A stretch of DNA of 7,298 bases, taken from assembly GCA_945903675.1 (NCBI GenBank), contig CAMDOP010000165.1, positions 1 through 7,298 on the forward strand, given 5' to 3'. The translations under genes were made by a program, and so were the position numbers. Under the pieces are notes generated by a model, which did not search any database, had not been told where the DNA came from, and worked only from the letters and a program-made list of their open reading frames with translations. This DNA is from Crenothrix polyspora (GTDB lineage: Bacteria; Pseudomonadota; Gammaproteobacteria; Methylococcales; Methylomonadaceae). Positions 1 to 6,476 of the stretch are shown one piece after another (position 1 is the stretch's first letter; each line of letters starts with the position of its first letter).

Positions 1-30
1 TGTCGGGTTACGCTACGCTAACCCGACCTA
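1..30. repeat. Palindromic intergenic repeat (REP-like hairpin)
   Basis: A 9-bp perfect stem is visible: GTCGGGTTA at 2-10 pairs with TAACCCGAC at 19-27. The 8-base centre (CGCTACGC) can add two more pairs with a bulge. This GTCGGGTTA/TAACCCGAC palindrome resembles short palindromes dispersed between genes in many gammaproteobacterial genomes; that is from memory, not a search. It lies 38 bp beyond the recB stop and could help end or protect the recB transcript. No T-run can be assessed because the window ends here, so a terminator role is not supported. Confidence 0.6.
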
Positions 31-67
31 CATAAGCTTAATAAGGCTACGTTTTTTATGTTGTAAA

Positions 68-3000
68 TCAGCAGACATCCGTCGCTACCGCAAACAAAGC
101 GGCCAAAGCGTTAACCTTAACAACATCTGGTCGATCTTGATAAACCCCACTCATGGCGTGCTCAGGACGCATGCCTCGCACAAATAAATAACGCACGCCG
201 CCGAAATGGCTTTCATAGTCATAATCGGGCAAACGCTGTTGTAAATACCTATGCAAAACGACTGTGTATAGCCAATATTGCAAACCATAATTATGCGTGC
301 ACATAGCTTGAGCCAACTGTTCCGGATGATAATCTGGCAAGCTGGTGGTTTTGTAATCCATTAAATAATAACGCCCTTCATACTCGCAAATAAGATCTAT
401 AAAGCCGGTTAAATAGCCACACATAAGCTTACTATCTAAGCTTTGGTAAACCGCAGTATCTTGTAATATCACATTAATTTGACTAGCATCCATGGTCTGC
501 ATAGCTAAATAAAAGGGCATTTCCTTCAAACATTTATTGGTATCCAAGTTCTTCAAACAAAAGGAACTGTCTTGCTCGGATAAGGCTGTCGTCACCACGG
601 CCTGTAACAACACGGCTAATTGTTCGGGTTGTTCCAAGCTTAAGCCATAGCGTTGACAGGCTTTGTCTTGCTGTATGGAAATATCCTTAAGCTCTGCCAA
701 ATCGCTAAAGCTACAGTTTTCTAATAAGTCATGAACAACATTACCCGTTACTGTCCCCCTAGGTAAAGATAAGCTTGCCTGACTTAAATCTGTGTCGGGT
801 TCTTCAGCACTAAGCTGTGGCTCTCTGGCTTTGTCTTCGGGCCACTCAGGCGCATCATGCTGACTTAAGGCTGATAACGCCGTATAACTGCTCATTTGCC
901 AGCGGGTATATAAGGATCGCTTACGAACTCTTGCAGCAAGGGCCATAGCTATGGCCAAATCATGCTGCCAGACCCTAGTCGGCACAGTGGCTGTCTCTAA
1001 ACACTGATAAGCAAAGCTTAAACCATACTCAGCAACCAAGTTTTGTAATAGTGCTTGCTGCCCATCGAAATCTTGCTCTGCCAACGCCAACAACCAAGCC
1101 ATAGCAGAATCATTAGTGCGATTTTCAGAACGCTGATCCGCCCAAACCACATAACAGCGATATTTAGCTCGGGTCACCGCCACATAAAACATACGGCAAT
1201 CTTCTGCCAGTTCTTCTTGTAAAGCCAGTGCTCGATGCTGTTCAAAATCATCTGAGCCCAAATCAACGATCATCTGCCCATCAACATGACATTGGATTAA
1301 TTGTTGTTCACTATTTAAGCGATCACTACGCTGCCATAAACAAGGACAAAATACGACTGAATACTCCAAACCCTTAGAGCGATGCATGGTGACAATTTTT
1401 ACCGCATCTTCATCACTTTCCAAGCGTAACTGCTGCGCTTCTGAACTACTCGCTTGCGTCATGGCGGTACGTAACCAATCTAGGGTTTTGTTAATGCCTA
1501 AGTGTTCATCGACAGCCGCTTGCTGTAGTAACTCAATCAATTGATGGATATTAGTTAAGCGTCTTTCAGCCAGCGATCCCTTGGCAAGCGCAGGCCTAAT
1601 CGCTTCTTGAGCGAGTAACTGCTGCATCATCGCCATGAGTCCAGCTTTCTGCCAAAGCTGATAATAGGCGGCAAAGCGTGACAGCCAAGCGTCTAAGGCA
1701 AGCTCATCGTTAATGATTTGATAAAGCGCCGCACCATCAAGCGCAAAGCAATTTAAGGTCAACGCCTGCTTAAGTAAACCGCTATCGCCGGGATTTGCAA
1801 CAGCCATTAATAGGATATATAAATCGGCAGCCTCCTCTGCTTTAAAAACTGATTCGGTATTATTCAATACCGAAGGCACACCCGCCGCACGCAAAGCCGC
1901 TTGATAGTCCCTAGCTTGCGCGTTGGTTCTTACCAAAATAGCAATATCTTTAGCTAACAGCGGCCTATCAGCAGGCTGCAAGCGATAGTCATCGGCTAAT
2001 AAAGCCACCACTTCATTAATGACTGCGTCACTAATCTGCTCTGCCGCCTTACCCGCCGACCAAAAACCTGATTTAGAATCACTTTGAGCTAACTGCCAAA
2101 GCATCATAGGAGCAAGAGTTACACCATTAAGTTGAATCTCGCCATCTGCGGCTGTTTTTGCCGCCTGAACGTCATTAAAGCTTAAATCATTCAACAAAAA
2201 GGCACGCTCTCGTTTAAATAAATGATTTACGGCTGTCACTAACTGTGGATGTGAGCGCCAGTTTTTACTCAGCGTGTATCTATGCTCTGCCTGCTGTTGC
2301 GCAGACAAATAAGAATAAATATCGGCGCCCCGAAATTTATAGATGGCTTGCTTAGGATCACCAATAAGATATAAATAATGGCTAGAAACGGCAAACAAGG
2401 TAGAAAAAATAGACCACTGACTGTTATCGGTATCTTGAAACTCATCAATCAAGGCGACAGTAAAGCGCTGGCGTAACTCAAGAATCAAATCACCGCCACT
2501 TTGTTTGTCGCCGTCTAAAGCTTCTGCTAAGCGACTAATCAAGTTATCAAAAGACATGACATTAAGCTGCTGTAAACGCTTATCCAGTTCCACGCGTAGA
2601 GTTTCTAAAAGCATTCTACGCAAGACTAAGGTCACTTGAGACATTGCCTTAGCCCAGGCATCAAATACAGCAGTATCAAGTTCTAATGTTGCCAAATACT
2701 CGGCTTTACGTTGTTCGCTGCTCTGGGCTTTATTGGCTCTGAATTTGTGCCCATTTAAAGCCTCTGTTACGCCTTGTTCAGTCAATAAGGTAAGCGCTTC
2801 GCTGCTGGGAAGTTGTACACCGCCCTTAGTCAACCAAGCATTTAAGGAGGCAAAATTCTGCTCGAAGCTATCACTATAACTGGCTTTAAATGTCTGTTCC
2901 GCAAATCCGGCTCTTAAGGCAACTGCGCTAGCATCCAACTGATCTTTAGCCTTATCTGCCGTTACTTGCGTAGCACTTAATAGGGCATCTAGGTCATCAA

Positions 3001-3634
3001 GCTCAGGATAAACCTTATGCTGATCAGCAATAAAATTAACACTGTCCAGTAACTGCTTTGGAGTTTTATACGTCGCAGTTAATAAAGCGACCTCCGTCAA
3101 TGAGCGGGTATAAATTTGCCTACGCCAGAAATCATCGGCACAGGCTTGTTTAATCGCCGCCAAATCATCGGTCAATTCCGCATCAAATAACTGTCCGCTT
3201 TCTAACGCATGTTCCCGTAAGACTCTCTGACAAAAACCATGAATGGTAAAAATACCAGCACGATCTAAATCCAACAAAGCCGCAACCAAGCGCTGCTTAA
3301 CAACTTCTTGCTCTATCTGCAGCGACTCTAACCAAGCTTGCACATCGGCATTGCTTTGATCTACGCGGCCATCGACGGCTCTTTTGGCTTCGATAAGTCT
3401 TGCTCGAACACGATCTTTAAGTTCTTCGGTTGCCGCTTTGGTAAAAGTCACCACTAATAACTGATCTATGGTAAAACCGTGCTCAACCACAAAGCGCAAG
3501 ACCAACATAGCGATGGCATAGGTCTTACCAGTTCCGGCACTGGCTTCTATAAGATTAATCCCTTTAAGTAAAGGTGATTGCACCGGAATAAAATAATTAT
3601 TTTTTAACAATGGATACTCTTTTTTAACAACCAT
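68..3634 (-). CDS. recB: RecBCD enzyme subunit RecB (exodeoxyribonuclease V beta chain), helicase/nuclease
   Basis: RecB is the 3'-5' helicase and the nuclease of RecBCD. That complex unwinds and degrades DNA from double-strand ends, responds to Chi and loads RecA. The 1188 residues match the usual length of about 1180. Visible UvrD-like (SF1A) motifs are Walker A EASAGTGKT (30-38), Walker B IDEFQDTD (about 396-403), GDPKQAIYKFRGAD (from 425), NWRSHP, VTMHRSKGLEY (around 750) and FYVAVTRAK. The C-terminal nuclease has His968 (GNVVHDLLE), Asp1080 (GFIDL), Asp1093 and Lys1095 (DYK). The last three show the spacing of the E. coli catalytic Asp1067/Asp1080/Lys1082. The protein therefore looks intact and catalytically competent. 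ATG at 3634 is the only reasonable start: the next in-frame methionine lies beyond Walker A, and an in-frame TAG lies upstream in the mobile-element end. No convincing Shine-Dalgarno precedes it. Neither recC nor recD is visible; recD could follow beyond base 1. A mobile element sits 22 bp upstream. Confidence 0.97.
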   Translation of the reverse strand: MVVKKEYPLLKNNYFIPVQSPLLKGINLIEASAGTGKTYAIAMLVLRFVVEHGFTIDQLLVVTFTKAATEELKDRVRARLIEAKRAVDGRVDQSNADVQAWLESLQIEQEVVKQRLVAALLDLDRAGIFTIHGFCQRVLREHALESGQLFDAELTDDLAAIKQACADDFWRRQIYTRSLTEVALLTATYKTPKQLLDSVNFIADQHKVYPELDDLDALLSATQVTADKAKDQLDASAVALRAGFAEQTFKASYSDSFEQNFASLNAWLTKGGVQLPSSEALTLLTEQGVTEALNGHKFRANKAQSSEQRKAEYLATLELDTAVFDAWAKAMSQVTLVLRRMLLETLRVELDKRLQQLNVMSFDNLISRLAEALDGDKQSGGDLILELRQRFTVALIDEFQDTDNSQWSIFSTLFAVSSHYLYLIGDPKQAIYKFRGADIYSYLSAQQQAEHRYTLSKNWRSHPQLVTAVNHLFKRERAFLLNDLSFNDVQAAKTAADGEIQLNGVTLAPMMLWQLAQSDSKSGFWSAGKAAEQISDAVINEVVALLADDYRLQPADRPLLAKDIAILVRTNAQARDYQAALRAAGVPSVLNNTESVFKAEEAADLYILLMAVANPGDSGLLKQALTLNCFALDGAALYQIINDELALDAWLSRFAAYYQLWQKAGLMAMMQQLLAQEAIRPALAKGSLAERRLTNIHQLIELLQQAAVDEHLGINKTLDWLRTAMTQASSSEAQQLRLESDEDAVKIVTMHRSKGLEYSVVFCPCLWQRSDRLNSEQQLIQCHVDGQMIVDLGSDDFEQHRALALQEELAEDCRMFYVAVTRAKYRCYVVWADQRSENRTNDSAMAWLLALAEQDFDGQQALLQNLVAEYGLSFAYQCLETATVPTRVWQHDLAIAMALAARVRKRSLYTRWQMSSYTALSALSQHDAPEWPEDKAREPQLSAEEPDTDLSQASLSLPRGTVTGNVVHDLLENCSFSDLAELKDISIQQDKACQRYGLSLEQPEQLAVLLQAVVTTALSEQDSSFCLKNLDTNKCLKEMPFYLAMQTMDASQINVILQDTAVYQSLDSKLMCGYLTGFIDLICEYEGRYYLMDYKTTSLPDYHPEQLAQAMCTHNYGLQYWLYTVVLHRYLQQRLPDYDYESHFGGVRYLFVRGMRPEHAMSGVYQDRPDVVKVNALAALFAVATDVC

Positions 3635-3648
3635 AGCGGTACATGATA

Positions 3649-3656
3649 CATTTTCC
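3649..3656. repeat. Left target-site duplication CATTTTCC
   Basis: This 8-bp sequence abuts the left inverted repeat and is identical to 4172-4179, which abuts the right one. The match stops exactly at the element ends: the bases beyond it differ on both sides. That is the signature of a transposition event rather than general repeat homology. Confidence 0.8.
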
Positions 3657-3683
3657 GGCTACCAACTTAAAGCGGGACAGTTT
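3657..3683 (+). repeat. Left terminal inverted repeat of the MITE
   Basis: Begins GGCTACCAACTTAA and ends GGGACAGTTT. It matches the reverse complement of 4145-4171 at 22 of 27 positions. A third related copy (6441-6467, in the same orientation as the right end) marks the surviving end of a second element; this left end and that copy match at 22 of 26 positions when aligned. In-frame with recB it carries a TAG stop on the minus strand, which rules out a longer RecB. Confidence 0.8.
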
Positions 3684-3731
3684 CCGCGCAGACGAAAGAC
3701 TCAGGCCGAAAGCTTAAGAGACTGTGAAAGT

Positions 3732-3759
3732 ATTATGAGCTGATGTTACGCAGTCACAA
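3732..3759 (-). promoter_or_regulatory. Candidate sigma-70 promoter inside the MITE, reading towards recB
   Basis: On the minus strand, TTGTGA (3759-3754, four of six to TTGACA) is followed after 16 bases by CATAAT (3737-3732, five of six to TATAAT). Transcription would start near 3725, about 90 bases before the recB ATG. It is the best match I found upstream of recB and lies wholly within the mobile element, so recB expression may depend on the insertion. Such matches occur by chance in AT-rich DNA. Confidence 0.4.
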
Positions 3760-3874
3760 CGATTTATAAAAAACAAATAATGAGGTCGCTATCGCGAAGA
3801 TGTGTTAATCGGGTATTCGCATCCGAAGGCTCGATTGTCGCTGCTTCCTGCGCTCCTCGGTTTTGTCGGGGGTT

Positions 3875-3902
3875 GGTAGAGAGGGCTTCCTGCCCTCCTA
3901 CC
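3875..3902. repeat. Strong hairpin inside the MITE
   Basis: GGTAG (3875-3879) pairs with CTACC (3898-3902), and GAGGGC (3881-3886) pairs with GCCCTC (3892-3897). There is one bulged A and a 5-base loop TTCCT. The stem is GC-rich and would fold in RNA or in single-stranded DNA. It is not followed by a T-run on either strand, so I do not call it a terminator. A second small palindrome, CGGCAT-CC-ATGCCG, follows at 3909-3922. The first hairpin falls in a segment absent from the related element at 6144-6467. Confidence 0.6.
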
Positions 3903-4144
3903 ACCGCACGGCATCCATGCCGCGCCCCTTCGGGCTAATCCCAACAAAACCTGCGGTGCTCGGCGCGGCAAACGAGAGTAAAACAACGTTACTATGTAAC
4001 GTCAGTTATGAAAATAACGCAAAAACAACTTTTTAATTTTGTAAGTCGTGATTTCTATATAATGTGGGAGAGGCTTTAGCCTTTAGCCTTTCGCCCTTTG
4101 TCTGCGCTTAGAAGAGTCCTATCTAAAAAATGAGCGCTTAAGCT

Positions 4145-4171
4145 AAACTGCCTCGTCTTAAGTTGGTAGTC
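4145..4171 (-). repeat. Right terminal inverted repeat of the MITE
   Basis: Read on the minus strand it begins GACTACCAACTTAA and ends GAGGCAGTTT. It pairs with 3657-3683 as the inverted repeat. All five mismatches between the two ends are transitions (G/A), suggesting decay since insertion or tolerance by the transposase. Confidence 0.8.
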
Positions 4172-4179
4172 CATTTTCC
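4172..4179. repeat. Right target-site duplication CATTTTCC
   Basis: An exact copy of 3649-3656. Removing 3657-4179 would rejoin the presumed original sequence, placing the AT-rich leader that now begins at 4180 directly upstream of recB. Confidence 0.8.
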
Positions 4180-4386
4180 TAGGCCATAACCCTATCGACA
4201 GCCAGCGTTTTTTTGTAAAAAAATAGCACAAACTATGTAGAAGATGATATATTTTAGCCACTCTGTTATATAACTAGATAAAAGACCCGTTAAACAACTA
4301 GCCATTATTTAATAAGTTCAATATCTCTTAACGATCCAGCTCAACTTTAAAGCACCTAAGCGTAAGTATTTATACCCATAAACCCC

Positions 4387-4400
4387 GTCATAATAATGAC
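4387..4400. promoter_or_regulatory. Small palindrome, possible operator
   Basis: GTCAT-AATA-ATGAC is a perfect 5-bp inverted repeat with a 4-base centre, 38 bases upstream of the TPR start codon and overlapping -10-like DNA. The size and place suit a repressor or activator half-site pair, but a match this short can arise by chance in AT-rich sequence. Confidence 0.25.
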
Positions 4401-4428
4401 TTGATAATAGCATCGTTCTCACTCAACT

Positions 4429-4431
4429 AGG
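4429..4431 (+). promoter_or_regulatory. Short Shine-Dalgarno for the TPR gene
   Basis: AGG lies seven bases before the ATG at 4439. It is a minimal but correctly spaced ribosome-binding site. It supports this start, which also yields a proper signal peptide. Confidence 0.45.
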
Positions 4432-4438
4432 CAAAGCC

Positions 4439-6139
4439 ATGAACCCTATAAACAACGCTTCAAAATTACAACTGACTGCTATCGCTATCGGACTATTAAG
4501 CACTAGTTCACTGTCGATAGCCTCTACTTACAACCCCATAGAGCATCCACAAAATAATTTTAGTATGCTTGAGCAATTAAATCCTAATGTTGATGAACAA
4601 GGCAAAACCAAATCAATATTAGAATCTTTGCAGCAATCCGAATTAAGCAGCAAAAGAGCTCAATATTTAGAAATACTCGACCTATTGAAACAAAACAAAC
4701 TTGAAGAAGCTGGCAATAAAATAGCTGATTTTTTAAAAAAGCATCCAGATGAAGCTGATTATTATAATTTACAAGCCTTGCTTGAAACTTTAAAAAAAGA
4801 CCTCATTGCCGCCCAACAAAATTATGACAAAGCCCTTAGACTAGAACCCCAAAATAATCTCGCCCTGTTAGGCTCAGCAAAATTAGCTTTAGATGAAGGT
4901 CAATTAGAAAAGGCGCAGAACCTTGCTAATAAAGTCATTGCTAACAATGATAAAACCATCAATGCATACCTTATATTAGCGGATATCGCATATAAGCAAA
5001 AAAACAACGCAGAGGTAGAAAAACTGTTGCTGACGGCAAAGGATAAAGCGAGCAATGATATTAATGTAGAAATAGAGGTGATCAAAGGCTTAGGAAAATT
5101 TTATGGCTTACAAAAACAACCCGAAAAAATCTTAAGCTTATGTGATGACTTAGTACGACGCTACCCTAACAATACTCTTGCCCTTGATATGCTCGCCCAA
5201 GCGCAACTTTTTAATAATCAAAAAGCCTTAGCCGAACAAAGTCTGCAAAAAATAATTGGCCTAGACAAACAAAATATCGGCAGTCGCTTATTACTCGCCA
5301 GATTACTCAGTGAATATCCCGATAAAACTAAAGAAACCTTAACTTTATTAGATGAAACAACGAAAATAGCCCCTGATAAACCCGAAGCCATCGTCTTTAA
5401 AGCTGCCTATTTAATTAAACACCAACAATATCCAGAAGCCTTGGCATTAGCTAACAAAATAGACCTGCAGTTTCCAAAATTAGTATTGGGTAAACTGTTA
5501 GCAGGCGATACGTATCTGGCGCAAAAGCAATATGAAAAAGCCAATGAACACTATCAACTCGCCTATAAAGCACAGCCCAATGATAAGATTCTATTAACCA
5601 TAGCCGACATGTTCATGATTCAAAAGAAGCCCGCCGATGCCATCAAGTTACTTAATAATGCTTTAGAAAAGACCCCGAAAGACTTAGTGATCCACTTTAA
5701 ATTAGCGACTATTTACCAACAGCAGAATGATTCCGCTCAAGCTGAAGCTCATTATGATGCCATGCTGATCGAGCAAAGCGACAATATCCTTGCCTTAAAC
5801 AACTTAGCCATAATTTATGCACAAAAAAATGATCCTAGAGCCTTAGACTTAGCAAAAAGAGCTTACGATAAAGCACCCGAGTCCCCTGCCATTTTAGATA
5901 CTTATGGTCATATGCTGCTTAAACAAAACCAAGCGAGTGAGAGTCTTAAGTTACTTGAAAAAGCGGCCGTCTTAGCACCTAAGCAAAATGATATACAACT
6001 ACATTTAGCTGAAGCCTATGTGAGCAATAACAACTCGACCAAAGCGATTGCGATACTGGAACCTCTAGTCAACTCAGACGTAGACTTCTCAGAAAAGAAA
6101 ACAGCAATTAGTTTACTAGAATCATTAATCCGCCAGTAA
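4439..6139 (+). CDS. Exported TPR-repeat protein, PrsT-like
   Basis: This is a 566-residue protein with an N-terminal Sec signal: Lys9, then a hydrophobic stretch at about 10-25 and a likely cut after Ser-Ile-Ala at residue 28. It has no cysteine lipobox, so it should be soluble in the periplasm or secreted. From about residue 55 to the end it is a run of helix-pair units of about 34 residues typical of TPRs, with recurring Ala/Leu/Tyr positions and P-[DEN] unit ends such as LRLEPQN and AYKAQPND. The stretch from residue 454 (NNLAIIYAQKNDPRALDLAK, then ..APESPAILDTYG) is very like the C-terminal end of PrsT, the TPR protein of PEP-CTERM/exopolysaccharide loci. PrsT itself is longer (about 900 residues) and usually a lipoprotein, so this is a shorter relative. 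TPR arrays bind partner proteins; the partner is unknown. The gene stands alone and is rich in Lys, Asn and Gln. It is more AT-rich than recB or nadE, which may point to transfer. BcsC-like or other TPR families remain possible. Confidence 0.85.
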   Translation: MNPINNASKLQLTAIAIGLLSTSSLSIASTYNPIEHPQNNFSMLEQLNPNVDEQGKTKSILESLQQSELSSKRAQYLEILDLLKQNKLEEAGNKIADFLKKHPDEADYYNLQALLETLKKDLIAAQQNYDKALRLEPQNNLALLGSAKLALDEGQLEKAQNLANKVIANNDKTINAYLILADIAYKQKNNAEVEKLLLTAKDKASNDINVEIEVIKGLGKFYGLQKQPEKILSLCDDLVRRYPNNTLALDMLAQAQLFNNQKALAEQSLQKIIGLDKQNIGSRLLLARLLSEYPDKTKETLTLLDETTKIAPDKPEAIVFKAAYLIKHQQYPEALALANKIDLQFPKLVLGKLLAGDTYLAQKQYEKANEHYQLAYKAQPNDKILLTIADMFMIQKKPADAIKLLNNALEKTPKDLVIHFKLATIYQQQNDSAQAEAHYDAMLIEQSDNILALNNLAIIYAQKNDPRALDLAKRAYDKAPESPAILDTYGHMLLKQNQASESLKLLEKAAVLAPKQNDIQLHLAEAYVSNNNSTKAIAILEPLVNSDVDFSEKKTAISLLESLIRQ

Positions 6140-6143
6140 TCAC

Positions 6144-6467
6144 TGATCTTACCCAGCAACGTCGCGTTACTCTCGTTTACCGCGACTAGCACAGGAGGTT
6201 TTGTTAGGATTAGCTTGAAGGGGCTAGGCATGGATGCCGGGTGGCGCTAGAAGGACAGGAGTAAACGGTAATCGAACCGCCTTTTCTTTGGATACCTTTT
6301 TTGGCCGAACAAAAGAAAGTACCTCACTTTCGGGTGCTAAAACTCGACACAATAATGGTTTCGATAGCAATCTCATTATTTGTTTTTTTAAAGCGCAAAA
6401 TGAGCTGCGTCACATCAGTTAATCATTCATCTATTAAGCTAAGCTGTCCAGCCTTAAGTTGATAGCT
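6144..6467. mobile_element. Diverged, one-ended relative of the MITE
   Basis: Read on the plus strand this segment follows the minus strand of the intact element. Bases 6144-6260 align without gaps to 4004-3888 (about 93 of 117 identical by eye). Bases 6362-6388 align to 3794-3768 (25 of 27). The end repeat 6441-6466 aligns to 3683-3658 (22 of 26). Compared with the intact copy, a 42-base segment between CAGGA repeats and about 30 bases near the end are missing, and extra sequence (about 6280-6350) is present. The outer 167 bases with the other inverted repeat are absent: homology stops about 4 bases after the TPR gene's stop codon. With one end it should be immobile. No protein is credible here. 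Confidence 0.72.
6351..6389 (+). terminator. Possible Rho-independent terminator after the TPR gene
   Basis: AATAATG (6351-6357) and CATTATT (6374-6380) form a perfect but AT-rich 7-bp stem with a 16-base loop, followed by TG and seven Ts (6383-6389). It lies about 210 bases after the TPR stop codon, inside the element remnant, and would stop plus-strand transcription before it runs antisense into nadE. The weak stem lowers confidence. A second small hairpin, GAAAGT-ACCTC-ACTTTC, lies at 6315-6331 without a T-run. Confidence 0.4.
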
Positions 6468-6476
6468 ACCAAACTA

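Larger units (their letters stand above)
3657..4171. mobile_element. Intact 515-bp MITE-like element with TIRs and an 8-bp target duplication
   Basis: A non-coding element is bounded by imperfect 27-bp terminal inverted repeats (3657-3683 and 4145-4171, 22 of 27 positions matching). Just outside them are perfect 8-bp direct repeats CATTTTCC (3649-3656 and 4172-4179). Repeats of a subterminal motif lie inside both ends: GCGCAGACGAAAG at 3686-3698 and, inverted, GCGCAGACAAAG at 4096-4107. The interior holds strong hairpins and a block (3768-4004) homologous to 6144-6388. No transposase or plausible protein is encoded, so it would need a transposase supplied in trans. The 8-bp duplication with ends beginning GG/GA would fit IS1595-type elements, but that family assignment is inference. 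Its left end is 23 bp from the recB start codon; insertion displaced whatever recB regulatory DNA lay upstream. Confidence 0.82.
4180..4438. other. AT-rich leader of the TPR gene (no gene seen)
   Basis: These 259 bases between the MITE's target duplication and the TPR start codon hold no convincing coding frame or RNA gene. They were presumably the original divergent control region shared by recB and the TPR gene before the insertion. A weak promoter-like pair on the plus strand is ATGATA (4244-4249) with TATATA (4267-4272), spaced 17 bases. Another -10-like hexamer, GATAAT (4403-4408), has no good -35 partner. A small palindrome lies at 4387-4400. Confidence 0.5.

Noticed and set aside
3789..3986. 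Open frame of 65 residues on the minus strand inside the MITE
   Set aside because: It lies entirely within repeat DNA whose hairpins dictate the sequence. The homologous block at 6144-6260 does not keep the frame intact, and the composition (Arg/Gly/Pro-rich) is that of a repeat shadow.
4039..4063. TTGTAA with TATAAT on the plus strand as a promoter inside the MITE
   Set aside because: The -10 is perfect, but the spacing is only 13 bases, too short for sigma-70, and no better -35 is found at 16-18 bases.
4076..4261. Open frame of 61 residues on the minus strand across the MITE's right border
   Set aside because: It runs from the leader through the target duplication into the element, has no recognisable domain and no clear ribosome-binding site, and exists only because of the insertion junction.
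4336..4360. Sequence AGCTCAACTTTAAAGC as the other end of an element containing the whole TPR gene
   Set aside because: Similarity to the 27-bp repeat is short and gapped, and no matching 8-bp duplication is found with the end at 6467.
4900..5085. Minus-strand open frame within the TPR gene
   Set aside because: A frame shadow of the long, convincing TPR coding sequence.
6065..6090. Possible missing end of the second element within the TPR 3' coding region (CTAGTCAACTCAGACG resembles the inverted repeat)
   Set aside because: The likeness needs gaps, and the intervening DNA shows no homology to the intact element. The encoded residues fit a normal TPR protein end.
6016..6231. Minus-strand open frame over the TPR 3' end and the repeat
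   Set aside because: Antisense to the real coding end and then repeat DNA; no protein-like features.
6234..6422. Open frame of 62 residues on the plus strand between the TPR gene and nadE
   Set aside because: It is contained in the MITE remnant. The peptide resembles the spurious short proteins often called from such intergenic repeats.
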